Positions 33,281 to 41,646 of a stretch of 64,000 bases of DNA are shown in pieces. The DNA comes from Palsa-1439 sp050015495 (GTDB lineage Bacteria > Verrucomicrobiota > Verrucomicrobiia > Palsa-1439): the NCBI GenBank assembly GCA_050015495.1, contig JBEKBH010000014.1, positions 32,518-96,517 of the forward strand, written 5' to 3'. Within the stretch, counting starts at the first letter, position 1, and each line of letters opens with the position of its first letter. The translations under genes and the position numbers were made by a program. Below the pieces are notes generated by a model. The model was not told the origin of the DNA, ran no database searches, and saw nothing but the letters and a program-made list of their open reading frames with translations.

Positions 33281-34660
33281 ATGCCAATGCCGGATTCATC
33301 AAAGCTGGGACACTTTAACCTGCTGGAAGAAATCGCCCACGGCGGCATGGGCACCATCTACCGCGCCTTTGACCCGACGTTGAACCGCGAGGTGGCCATC
33401 AAGGTTCTGCGCGAGGATCTGGCGCACGACCCGAAGTTCCTGAATGATTTCCTGCAAGAGGCGCGTTCTGCCGCCGCCATCAGCCACCCCCACATCGTCC
33501 AGATTTATTTCGTCGGTGAAGAGAAGGCGCAGTACTACATCGTGATGGAACTGCTTCAAGGGCGGACCATCCGCGAGATCATCGAGCAGGACGGCCCCAT
33601 ACCCGAGGAGCGGGCGCTGCAACTGACCATTGACGTGGTGGAAGGATTGCGCGCCGCCTACAAGAACAAGATGATCCACGGGGACATCAAGCCCGCGAAT
33701 ATTTTCATTACCGAGGACACGGGCGCGAAAGTTTTGGACTTTGGCCTGTCGAAGTTGGCCAATGTCGAAGTGGCTCCCACGGATGGCATCTGGGGTTCGC
33801 CATATTACATTTCCCCCGAACGCGTCGGCCAGAAGGCGGAGGATTTTCGCAGCGACGTGTACAGCCTGGGTGCCACGCTGTTCCAGACGTTGACCGGACA
33901 TCCACCGTTCGAAGCGGACACGCCCGAAGAACTGGCGGCCAAACGCCTCAATGAGAAGCCGCCGCTGTTGTGCGACCTGAATCCGAACCTCACGCGTAAG
34001 ACCGAGGAAGTGGTCAACAAAATGCTCAACAAGAGTATCTTGTTACGGTATCGGGATTACGATGCGTTGCTGGAGGACCTGAAGGACGCCAAGACCGAGG
34101 CGACCGCCAAACGTCTCGGCGTCGATTTGCATCCCAAACTCCAGCCGCCGCCGCCGCCACCGCCCGAGCCACCGCCGCCCAAGTCTCCACTGCCCTTGGT
34201 GATCACCGCCGTCGCGGTTGTGCTGGTGATCGTAGGCATCCTGGCGCTTTTATTCTGGCCGCGCGCGCCACAGACGACCCCATCGTCGCCTTCACAAAAC
34301 CAGCCGCAAAACAATCCACCGCCGCCAACCGTGCCGAAGCCACCGAAGCTGCCACCGCCACCGCCGCCACCGGTGACACCTCCCAAGCCTACCGTGCGCA
34401 CATACGGTGTGGAATTTACGACCACCGCTCCGCAGGCCCACATCGTCAGTCTGGTGGGTGAATTCAACAATTGGGATCCAGCCGCGACACGCATGCACGA
34501 GCGACCCGATGGGACGTGGGCGGCCACGGTACAACTCGCGGCGGGACGCCACCAGTACAAATTGATCGTCGACGGCAAATGGATGCCCGACCCGGACAAT
34601 CCGACACAGGTGCCTGACACCCACGGGGGCACGAATTCGGTGCTTGTGATCGGCAAATAG
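33281..34660 (+). CDS. Membrane Ser/Thr protein kinase fused to a glycogen-binding (CBM48/AMPK-beta-like) domain
   Basis: 459 residues. Residues ~10-270 are a Hanks-type kinase: P-loop EEIAHGGMGTIYRAF, Lys in VAIKVL, catalytic loop HGDIKPANI (Gly in place of Arg of HRD), DFGLSK, and SPYYISPERV. A Pro-rich linker leads to one membrane helix (LPLVITAVAVVLVIVGILALLFW, ~304-326), a second Pro-rich linker, and residues ~377-459, a CBM48-like early-set domain (VSLVGEFNNWDP, RPDGTWAATVQLAAGRHQYKLIVDGKW). The kinase should be cytoplasmic and the CBM periplasmic. It resembles the catalytic plus beta subunits of AMPK joined in one chain. Possibly a glycan-sensing kinase. Confidence 0.88.
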   Translation: MPMPDSSKLGHFNLLEEIAHGGMGTIYRAFDPTLNREVAIKVLREDLAHDPKFLNDFLQEARSAAAISHPHIVQIYFVGEEKAQYYIVMELLQGRTIREIIEQDGPIPEERALQLTIDVVEGLRAAYKNKMIHGDIKPANIFITEDTGAKVLDFGLSKLANVEVAPTDGIWGSPYYISPERVGQKAEDFRSDVYSLGATLFQTLTGHPPFEADTPEELAAKRLNEKPPLLCDLNPNLTRKTEEVVNKMLNKSILLRYRDYDALLEDLKDAKTEATAKRLGVDLHPKLQPPPPPPPEPPPPKSPLPLVITAVAVVLVIVGILALLFWPRAPQTTPSSPSQNQPQNNPPPPTVPKPPKLPPPPPPPVTPPKPTVRTYGVEFTTTAPQAHIVSLVGEFNNWDPAATRMHERPDGTWAATVQLAAGRHQYKLIVDGKWMPDPDNPTQVPDTHGGTNSVLVIGK

Positions 34661-34706
34661 TTGTGACGATCGAGGGCATCCCGCTCCGACTGGAGCTTTC
34701 GGCCCG

Positions 34707-35501
34707 ATGAAACTCATCCAGGTCTTGTGTGTCGTGCTCACCGAATTGAGCATCGGCAGCCTGTTGATGGCCTGCCTGCTGCCGCCCCGAGAGATCCGCG
34801 CGAGCTTTTTCACGTTCATCAGCCTGTTGTGCGCACTGTCCGCCGCCATCGCCTTGGTGCTATCCAAGTGGTTGTTGCTATCGGCATGGACGGACGTGCG
34901 CTATCTGGGATTGACCGTCATCGGCGCCACGGCGGCGTTCGGGGCGTTTCGGTTGGAGAAACCCGATCTGGGCAGGCTCCTGCTGCTGGTTTCGGGATTA
35001 CTGGGCTTCCTGTTCGGCTTGATGCCGCTGGCGGAACACAGCCTGATGTCGCGCGGGATTGATACGTCGGCGCCCGGGTTCTTCGATGCCGGGGTCATCA
35101 GCGGCACGCTGTTGCTTGGCGCAACCAACGTCGCGATGATCCTGGGTCATTGGTACCTGCTGATGCGGCGCCTGAGTTTTGAATACCTGCGGCGGTTCGC
35201 GCAAATCGTTCTCGTCGCGGTGGGACTGCGTATCGTGGTCGTGTTCGGCACACTCCTGTTGCTCGGGGATTTTGACGCCGACCTCGCGCGGGTTTTCATC
35301 CCGTCACTGTGGTCGATCCACGGAAACCTGTTCTTCTTCGTGATGCGCCTCCTGTGGGGCTTGGCGCTGCCGATGGCGTTGGGCTTGCTCGTGCTGCAGT
35401 GCGCCCAACAAAAGTCCAATCAGTCCGCCACAGGCCTGTTGTACCTGATGGAGATCAGCGTACTGTTTGGAGAACTGTTTGCCGCGTATCTGCTGATCTG
35501 A
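34707..35501 (+). CDS. Polytopic membrane protein, unknown
   Basis: 264 residues with about eight hydrophobic helices (for example SIGSLLMACLLPP, FISLLCALSAAIALVLSKWL, LLLLVSGLLGFLFGLMPL, IVVVFGTLLLLGDF, MRLLWGLALPMALGLLVL). The arrangement is reminiscent of DmsC/NrfD-like quinol-interacting subunits, but no diagnostic motif was recognised and no oxidoreductase partner is adjacent. Lies 47 bases after the kinase gene on the same strand and could be cotranscribed with it. Confidence 0.7.
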   Translation: MKLIQVLCVVLTELSIGSLLMACLLPPREIRASFFTFISLLCALSAAIALVLSKWLLLSAWTDVRYLGLTVIGATAAFGAFRLEKPDLGRLLLLVSGLLGFLFGLMPLAEHSLMSRGIDTSAPGFFDAGVISGTLLLGATNVAMILGHWYLLMRRLSFEYLRRFAQIVLVAVGLRIVVVFGTLLLLGDFDADLARVFIPSLWSIHGNLFFFVMRLLWGLALPMALGLLVLQCAQQKSNQSATGLLYLMEISVLFGELFAAYLLI

Positions 35502-35527
35502 CCAAACCCGGTGGCGGCGCGCGGTGC

Positions 35528-35557
35528 TTGCACCCCACACACACCGCGTGTTACACT
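35528..35557 (+). promoter_or_regulatory. Putative tRNA-Pro promoter
   Basis: TTGCAC, 18-nt spacer, TACACT, ending 19 nt before the tRNA 5' end. Confidence 0.45.
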
Positions 35558-35576
35558 TCGACCGTGATGGTTTCGT

Positions 35577-35653
35577 CGGGACGTGGCGCAGCCTGGTAGC
35601 GCACTTGCATGGGGTGCAAGGGGTCGCGAGTTCGAATCTCGCCGTCCCGACCA
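35577..35653 (+). tRNA. tRNA-Pro (anticodon GGG), CCA encoded
   Basis: 77 nt. All four arms pair: acceptor CGGGACG/CGTCCCG, D stem GCGC/GCGC, anticodon stem CTTGC/GCAAG around loop ATGGGGT (anticodon GGG), T stem GCGAG/CTCGC with loop TTCGAAT, discriminator A and genomic CCA. Reads CCC and CCU proline codons. Placed just upstream of the Lrp-type gene. Confidence 0.96.
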
Positions 35654-35681
35654 TTTTCGAGTTTCACGCTGAATAATTATT

Positions 35682-36161
35682 ATGGATCCACTACTGAAGC
35701 TTCTCGAAGAATACGCGTTGCGAACGCCGGCCGACCTGGCGAAGATGCTCAATCTTCCCGCCGACGAGGTCCAGCGCCGCATCAAGCAATACGAAGACGA
35801 CAAGGTCATCCTCGGTTACAAGGCCGTCATCAATGACGACAAGGTGGATACCGACCTCGTCAAAGCCGTGATCGAGGTGAAAATTCAGCCCGAGCGCGAA
35901 GGCGGCTTCGACCGCATCGCCAAGCGCATCGCCAAATTCGACGAGGTCACTTCCCTTTTCCTGATGTCCGGCGGCTACGACCTGCTGATTTTCGTGGAGG
36001 GCCATTCGTTGCGCCAGGTCGCCCAGTTCGTTGCCGAAAAACTCGCCACCCTCGAAGGTGTCACGTCCACGAGCACCCATTTCATGCTCAAGACCTACAA
36101 GGAACAGGGCGTGATGATGGAAGGCGGCGAAGAATACGAGCGGCTGAAGATCAGCCCGTAA
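35682..36161 (+). CDS. Lrp/AsnC-family regulator (AlaR/YugG-like)
   Basis: 159 residues. Divergent winged-helix N-terminus (LLEEYALRTPADLAKMLNLPADEVQRRIKQYEDDKVILGYKAVIN), then the RAM/AsnC effector domain (AVIEVKIQPEREGGFDRIAKRIAKFDEVTSLFLMSGGYDLLIFVEG). It fits the subgroup that in Firmicutes sits directly before a PLP aminotransferase (B. subtilis alaR-alaT). Such an aminotransferase is encoded at 38559, but a convergent lipoprotein gene lies between them. Probably controls alanine or another amino-acid transamination. Confidence 0.88.
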   Translation: MDPLLKLLEEYALRTPADLAKMLNLPADEVQRRIKQYEDDKVILGYKAVINDDKVDTDLVKAVIEVKIQPEREGGFDRIAKRIAKFDEVTSLFLMSGGYDLLIFVEGHSLRQVAQFVAEKLATLEGVTSTSTHFMLKTYKEQGVMMEGGEEYERLKISP

Positions 36162-36260
36162 TGCCGGGTTTGCACCGCCGCCCGATTCAATCCCGACGTC
36201 GTTCCAAACAGCTTTCTGGGCGTAGCCGTCGCCGCCGCCTACTGCCCGCGAACGTGGGCT

Positions 36261-38282
36261 CTATTGTTTGTTCGGGATCTCCACGGGAAAAGTCAACGTG
36301 ATGGTCGCATTCGTAGTTCCGGACCCACCTCCCGTCTTTTGTCCGGCTGCGCTATTGGTCTTTTGCGTGTTGGTCAGGATAGGAGCCAGATACTCCAGCA
36401 AGTTGGTCAGGTTCATGCCGCTGCGCAGGACCGTCAGATTCGTAATGGAGCCCTTGTCGTCCCTCAAGATGGACACAGATGGGTATTCGAGGGTCGATGT
36501 CTCCCGTCTTTCAAAGCCGATATCTTCGGGTGAGGTGGCCATGCCAGCGCTCGTCGCGAGCACCAGCTTGGCTGGTCCGGGAGAGCCCAAGCTCACCTCA
36601 TTGGTGCGCCCTGCGGGTAGCACCGCGATCACGGTATGCTCGCCTGCGTATAGAATGTCACATGGCCTGCCACCCACCGAGACTGCTTTTACGGCAGAGA
36701 CAGCATTCTTGGCAAAGTTCGATCCTTGAATCGTGAACACGGTGGGCGCGTTGACCCAGCCACTGGTGGGAGCCACGCTCGCGATGACGGGGCCTCCCAA
36801 TTTGTTCGTCGCCATGCCGATCAACGGCGCCAGCGGGAACTCTTGCGCTGCACTAGTGCCAAGCTCGCTCAATGCCCTGAAATTGTTTCGCAATTCGCCG
36901 CGGGCGAACGAGTCCTCGTTGCTCACCGTCACGTTCCTCATGGGGAAGCGTACTGTGTCCTTCTTGTGCGGATCCAAGCGGTCCGCTACAAAATCCAACC
37001 GCCGGGCCATCTCGACCCGCTCTCGATTGGTTTGGAGCGGCATCCCGTGATTCCTTGGAATCCAACGCGACTGGGTTTCAAACACGTAATTCGTCCATTT
37101 CCATGTGCCATCGTCGTTAAGGACATCCTCTTTGTGAATCGCCACCGCCACCACTGCCGGGAAGCTGATTGCGTCCAACGTGGCACCCGCCCCGCCATAA
37201 GTTCTGCTCGTGTCCTCCACGGCCGTCAAGGAAGGGTACAACTGGAACCCAAAGCTGGTGCTATCCGTATAGCTGGTGGCTAGGGGCGATGCGGTCCGCG
37301 TAACCGTGTCACCCTCCTGCCGTTTGAGGTAGTCGTACAACTGCTGGGCCTGAACATTAACGCCCTTGGCGGCGAAACTCAGCGCCAATTGGGCCGCCAA
37401 TTCAAACTGGTTTCGCTGACTGTTGCGCAGATCGAGGCGTTGCGAATCAATTAACGGCAGGACTGCCAAGACTGAGGGCTGCTCGTCTTGCTGGTCGGGG
37501 TCTGTTGAATATACTGAATGTGTCTTGTTGCCAACGCCTTCGTCACGAGAAAACTCCATCGTGACGTTCACATCTGCAATGTAACCCCGACGTGTTTGCC
37601 AGCCGGGCTGGCAGCTGACCTGCATCGTCCCGATCAGGACAACAAAATTGGTAGGAACAACTTCCGGATCGGCCAGAATCTTGAGCAACAATTCCGCGAT
37701 CTTGTCGTTAAAACCGATCATGACCGCCTGCCGTTCCGAAATGCTGGGCGCCTGCTGCGTCAATTGTTGTAGCGCTGAAAAGGCGCTTGAAGCTAGGTTT
37801 TGTTGTCCCATGGGAGCCGGCAATGCAGCCGCTACAGCCGTGGGCGTATTCGATCCACCGGCGGGGATGGCCGCCGTAGCCGGAGAAATCGGTTGGGTCA
37901 ATTGCACATTCAGGCTGCTCAGGATTTCCCGGAATTGCTCGTTTGAGACACGCTCACCACCTTGGATTTCCTGACGGGCCTGACTGACATAGAAATCTAC
38001 GTTCGTGGCGTAGTCGATCTTGAATTGGCCCGTATTCGGGACAAAAAGTATGTCAGAGATCGTAACCTGCCCCCACCGGTCGACCCACCTCTCCACGTAA
38101 TCCAAGTCGTCTGCGGCTTTGTGATACGCGTAGTCACGGTCCAAGAGCGAGCAACCGCTTAGACAGAATGCACCAGCAATGACAATCATCGCGAGTCGCC
38201 GGCGCATTCGTTTGGCATTCATTTGCCGTTGGCAGTGGTAGTTTCGGGGGACACCTTCCAATTGTGTGATCTTGTGCGACAT
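36261..38282 (-). CDS. Large lipoprotein with IPT/TIG domain, unknown
   Basis: 673 residues. An N-terminal basic stretch, hydrophobic core IVIAGAFCLSGC with lipobox LSGC (Cys ~44), then a long region of unknown fold. Residues ~500-590 (GGPVIASVAPTSGWVNAPTVFTIQGSNF...VSVGGRPCDILYAGEHTVIAVLPAG) are an IPT/TIG immunoglobulin-like domain. Start 38282 has a strong Shine-Dalgarno (GAGAGGTGAGG). GC (~52%) is below the neighbours, and the gene sits between an Lrp-type regulator and its expected aminotransferase partner. Probably outer-membrane anchored; role unknown. Confidence 0.8.
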   Translation of the reverse strand: MSHKITQLEGVPRNYHCQRQMNAKRMRRRLAMIVIAGAFCLSGCSLLDRDYAYHKAADDLDYVERWVDRWGQVTISDILFVPNTGQFKIDYATNVDFYVSQARQEIQGGERVSNEQFREILSSLNVQLTQPISPATAAIPAGGSNTPTAVAAALPAPMGQQNLASSAFSALQQLTQQAPSISERQAVMIGFNDKIAELLLKILADPEVVPTNFVVLIGTMQVSCQPGWQTRRGYIADVNVTMEFSRDEGVGNKTHSVYSTDPDQQDEQPSVLAVLPLIDSQRLDLRNSQRNQFELAAQLALSFAAKGVNVQAQQLYDYLKRQEGDTVTRTASPLATSYTDSTSFGFQLYPSLTAVEDTSRTYGGAGATLDAISFPAVVAVAIHKEDVLNDDGTWKWTNYVFETQSRWIPRNHGMPLQTNRERVEMARRLDFVADRLDPHKKDTVRFPMRNVTVSNEDSFARGELRNNFRALSELGTSAAQEFPLAPLIGMATNKLGGPVIASVAPTSGWVNAPTVFTIQGSNFAKNAVSAVKAVSVGGRPCDILYAGEHTVIAVLPAGRTNEVSLGSPGPAKLVLATSAGMATSPEDIGFERRETSTLEYPSVSILRDDKGSITNLTVLRSGMNLTNLLEYLAPILTNTQKTNSAAGQKTGGGSGTTNATITLTFPVEIPNKQ

Positions 38283-38558
38283 GCCTCACCTCTCTCCATT
38301 TTGGTAACCGCGTTTGATGAGATATCAATGACATGAGACTGTCATCCTCGACGGCCTTCGCGGGTCGTTTTGAAGCCAAAACACGCTGTTGCACCCACAA
38401 CGTGGGGGAAGGAACTCGAACCTAACTCGCTAACATGTGTCTTCTATCAAACGGCGCAAGGCCTGTCCACTATGATTTTCGAGGTTGCGCCGCAGTTTTA
38501 CCTCCACCGCTCATAACCCCCAAACCCTCCTTGATTTGGCGGCGAGGTGGATTACAGT

Positions 38559-39749
38559 ATGGGGTTTATGCCTTCCGAACGCCAAACGAAGCGCGATTTT
38601 GTCGCCGAGCACGTGCGGAGTATTCCGCGCTCGGGGATTCGCGATTTCTTCGACATCGTCCAGTCGATGGACAACGTCGTGTCGCTGGGCATCGGCGAAC
38701 CGGGCTTCGTCACGCCGTGGCATATCCGCGAGGCGGCCATCTTCGCCTTGGAACGCGGCAAGACGAGCTACACGTCGAATTTCGGGCTGCTGAAGTTGCG
38801 GCGGGCGATTACCACGTACCTCAAAGAGCACTACCACATCGAATACGACCCGAACACCGAAGTGCTGGTGACGGTCGGCGTGAGCGAGGCGTTGGACATT
38901 GCCCTGCGCGCCATCGTCAACCCGGGCGACGAAGTTCTCTACCACGAGCCATGTTACGTCTCGTATCACCCGAGTGTGCGGCTAACGCATGGCGTCGGCA
39001 AGGCGATCCGCACCCGCGCCGAGAACAAGTTCGCGCTGACCGCTGAAGACATCGCCGCGTCGGTCACGCCGCGCACCAAGGCGATCATGTTGAATTTCCC
39101 CAGCAATCCGACCGGGGCGACGTTGACCCGCGAAGAGGTCGAGAAAATCGCCCGCGTGTGTATCGACAACGACCTGCTGGTGATCACCGATGAGATTTAC
39201 AGCGAGCTCACCTACTCCGGTAGGCACACCAGCATCGCGGCGTTGCCGGGGATGAAGGAACGGACGATTTTCCTGCACGGGTTTTCGAAGGCGTTCGCCA
39301 TGACCGGGTTTCGCATTGGCTACGCCTGCGCGCCGGCGGCGCTCACGGAAGCGATGCTGCGCGTCCACCAATACTCGATGCTCTGCGCGTCGATCATCAG
39401 CCAGGAAGCCGCTCTGGAAGCCTTACAAAAGGGCATGGAAGACATTGCCGTGATGCGCGAGCAATATCGACTGCGCCGAAATTTCATCGTGAAATCGTTC
39501 AACGAGATCGGCCTGCCCTGCCACATGCCGAACGGCGCGTTCTACGCTTTCCCGTCCATCCGCGAGACCGGCCTCACCTCGCGCGAGTTTGCCGTGCAGT
39601 TGCTCGAACAGCAACGCGTCGCGGTCGTGCCCGGCGACGCCTTCGGCCCCGGCGGCGAAGGTCACGTCCGCGCCAGCTATTGCGGCCCGATGGCCGACAT
39701 GGAAAAGGCCGCCGAACGCATCGCGGTATTCGTTCGTAACCTCAAGTAG
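38559..39749 (+). CDS. Class I/II PLP-dependent aminotransferase (AlaT/YugH-like)
   Basis: 396 residues from ATG 38559, 8 nt after GAGGTGG; an upstream GTG at 38547 is also in frame. PLP Lys in HGFSKAFAMTGFRIGYA, NFPSNPTGATLT and ITDEIYSELTY are class I motifs; the N-terminal VRSIPRSGIRDFFDIVQSM with SLGIGEPGFVTPWHIREAA characterises the group next to Lrp-type regulators, including alanine aminotransferase AlaT. Expected role: amino-group transfer between an amino acid and 2-oxoglutarate or pyruvate. Confidence 0.9.
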   Translation: MGFMPSERQTKRDFVAEHVRSIPRSGIRDFFDIVQSMDNVVSLGIGEPGFVTPWHIREAAIFALERGKTSYTSNFGLLKLRRAITTYLKEHYHIEYDPNTEVLVTVGVSEALDIALRAIVNPGDEVLYHEPCYVSYHPSVRLTHGVGKAIRTRAENKFALTAEDIAASVTPRTKAIMLNFPSNPTGATLTREEVEKIARVCIDNDLLVITDEIYSELTYSGRHTSIAALPGMKERTIFLHGFSKAFAMTGFRIGYACAPAALTEAMLRVHQYSMLCASIISQEAALEALQKGMEDIAVMREQYRLRRNFIVKSFNEIGLPCHMPNGAFYAFPSIRETGLTSREFAVQLLEQQRVAVVPGDAFGPGGEGHVRASYCGPMADMEKAAERIAVFVRNLK

Positions 39750-39753
39750 GTTC

Positions 39754-40206
39754 TCACTTCCCCTGCTCGATTTTCTGTTCGTAGGCGCGGTCGGCGTACC
39801 CGGAGGTGCGTTCGAGTTTTTCCCACTCGTGCTGCACGCGCCCGTAGGCGTCCTGCGTGAGTTTGTCGGCGTTCAGGTTCGGGAACGTCTGTTTGACCTT
39901 CACCCAGGCTTTGATCAGCAGTTCGTAATCGTTGCTGACACGGTCGTCGGACTGCCACTCTTCCGCGGTCCCCGCAAAATTCTCCGTCTGCGCATGGAAA
40001 TCAATGACCGCGTGCGTGGCCTCTTCCGCCGCGCCCTGGGCCTGCTGATGACGGACGATGTCTTCGAGGTCGCGCGCGGTGATGGCCAGCACCTTCGCCT
40101 GCGCCGCCATGTTTTCGTGGTGCGTCGGCGTGACCGCCACGTGCGTCGCGCAACCGACCACCGCTGCCAACGCCAAAGCGACCGCCAGCTTGCTGAATCT
40201 GCTCAT
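39754..40206 (-). CDS. Small lipoprotein, unknown
   Basis: 150 residues. Signal with lipobox: LAVALALAAVVGCATH (Cys19). The mature part is mostly helical and hydrophilic with several His (HHENMAAQAK, RHQQAQGAAEEATHAVIDFH) and NDYELLIKAWVKVKQTFPNLNADKL. No family recognised. Predicted to be anchored in the outer or inner membrane facing the periplasm. Convergent with the aminotransferase and divergent from hom. Confidence 0.72.
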   Translation of the reverse strand: MSRFSKLAVALALAAVVGCATHVAVTPTHHENMAAQAKVLAITARDLEDIVRHQQAQGAAEEATHAVIDFHAQTENFAGTAEEWQSDDRVSNDYELLIKAWVKVKQTFPNLNADKLTQDAYGRVQHEWEKLERTSGYADRAYEQKIEQGK

Positions 40207-40258
40207 GTTGCCTCCCGTGGGTTATACAAACATCTAAACACGGGGTGCGGCATCGGTC

Positions 40259-40287
40259 TAGACAAACCTGCCGGGTACCGTTACACT
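40259..40287 (+). promoter_or_regulatory. Putative promoter of hom-thrC-lysC
   Basis: TAGACA, 17-nt spacer, TACACT; the -10 box ends 18 nt before ATG 40306, leaving a leader of about 11 nt without Shine-Dalgarno. Confidence 0.45.
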
Positions 40288-40305
40288 TCGCCTCCGGATT
40301 CTCCC

Positions 40306-41646
40306 ATGAGTGAGGCGAAACAACTCAATGTCGGCCTTGTCGGCGCCGGCGTCGTCGGCGGCGGGGTGGTCAAACACCTCAGCCGCAATGCCGACCTTAT
40401 TGCCGAGCGCCTGGGCATGCGGATCAACCTCAAATGGGTTTGCGACAAGGACGAATCCAAGTTGAAATCGCTCCCGATCCCCGCCTCCCAGAAAACCCGC
40501 GACGCCCAGAAGGTGTTGCAAGACCCCGAGATTCACGTGGTGGTCGAACTCGTTGGCGGCACCGGTTTCGCCAAGACGCTGATTCTCGACGCGTTCAATC
40601 GAGGCAAGGTGGTCGTCACCGCAAACAAGGCGTTGCTCGCGCATCACGGCGAAGAAATCTTCGGCGCCGCGGCCAAGAACTCGACCAACATTTTCTATGA
40701 AGCCAGCGTCTGCGGCGGGATTCCGATCATCAAGGCGTTGCGTGAGGGTTTCGTGGCCAATCGCTTCCCGTTGATCTACGGCATTGTCAACGGCACCTGC
40801 AATTACATCCTCACGCGCATGACCGCCGAGGGGAAGGATTTCCACGACGTGCTCGCCGAAGCCCAGAAACTCGGCTACGCCGAAGCCGACCCATCGCTCG
40901 ACGTGGATGGCGGCGATTCGGCCCACAAGGCGACGATCCTCGCGTCGCTGGCGCACGGGTTCTGGACCGGCTTCGACAACACGTACGTCGAAGGCATCCG
41001 TCACGTTTCACAGTTCGACATCCAGATCGCGGGCGAGCTCGGTTACACCATCAAACTCTTGGCCGTCATCAAGAGCGCGGATAATTCGGACTCCGCGCCC
41101 GTCGAAGTGCGCGTGCATCCGACACTGATTCCGCACCAGCACGTGCTGGCGAGCGTCAGCGGCGTGTTCAACGGCGTGGTCGTCCGCGGCGACGTTGTTG
41201 GCGACACGATGTTTTACGGGCGCGGCGCGGGGGCGGACGCCACGGCGAGCGCGGTGATTTCCGATCTTGCCGACGCGGCGTTGAACCTGAAGTTTGGGAG
41301 CCGGCAACGCGTGCCGGCATTCGTCTCGCACCGGCTGAACGCACGGGTGCGCACCATCGACGAAGTCGAGTCCCGGTATTATCTGCGGCTGACCGTCGCG
41401 GACCGCTCGGGCGTCATCGCCAAGGTCTCGAAGGTCCTGGCGGATTCCGACATCAGCATTTCGTCGGTATTGCAGCGCGAAGCGCCCGAATCCAAATCAG
41501 GTCAGCCCCAAAGCGACCATGTGCCGCTGATCTTCATGTTGCACACCGCGAAAGATCGGGCCGTGCGCGAGGCGGTCGCCGAGATCGACCGGTTGGACGT
41601 TGTGAAAGACAAGACCGTGGTCATCCGGGTGGAGAGCTTCGAATGA
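40306..41646 (+). CDS. hom: Homoserine dehydrogenase
   Basis: 446 residues. Reduces aspartate semialdehyde to homoserine. Rossmann N-terminus LNVGLVGAGVVGGGVV, VVTANKALLAHHG, the catalytic region YEASVCGGIPIIKALREG, IYGIVNGTCNYILTRM, and EADPSLDVDGGDSAHKATIL. The C-terminal ~95 residues (YYLRLTVADRSGVIAKVSKVL) are an ACT domain for feedback control, probably by threonine. Start ATG 40306 is at the domain boundary; the long upstream frame covers the lipoprotein antisense and is rejected. Overlaps thrC by ATGA. Confidence 0.95.
   Translation: MSEAKQLNVGLVGAGVVGGGVVKHLSRNADLIAERLGMRINLKWVCDKDESKLKSLPIPASQKTRDAQKVLQDPEIHVVVELVGGTGFAKTLILDAFNRGKVVVTANKALLAHHGEEIFGAAAKNSTNIFYEASVCGGIPIIKALREGFVANRFPLIYGIVNGTCNYILTRMTAEGKDFHDVLAEAQKLGYAEADPSLDVDGGDSAHKATILASLAHGFWTGFDNTYVEGIRHVSQFDIQIAGELGYTIKLLAVIKSADNSDSAPVEVRVHPTLIPHQHVLASVSGVFNGVVVRGDVVGDTMFYGRGAGADATASAVISDLADAALNLKFGSRQRVPAFVSHRLNARVRTIDEVESRYYLRLTVADRSGVIAKVSKVLADSDISISSVLQREAPESKSGQPQSDHVPLIFMLHTAKDRAVREAVAEIDRLDVVKDKTVVIRVESFE

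Noticed and set aside
34140..34390. CCG-rich tract in the kinase gene considered as a repeat element
   Set aside because: It is the coding sequence of Pro-rich linkers on either side of the membrane helix.
38207..38282. Shorter starts (38222, 38207) for the IPT lipoprotein
   Set aside because: They place the signal peptide better, but only 38282 has a strong Shine-Dalgarno; left as alternatives.
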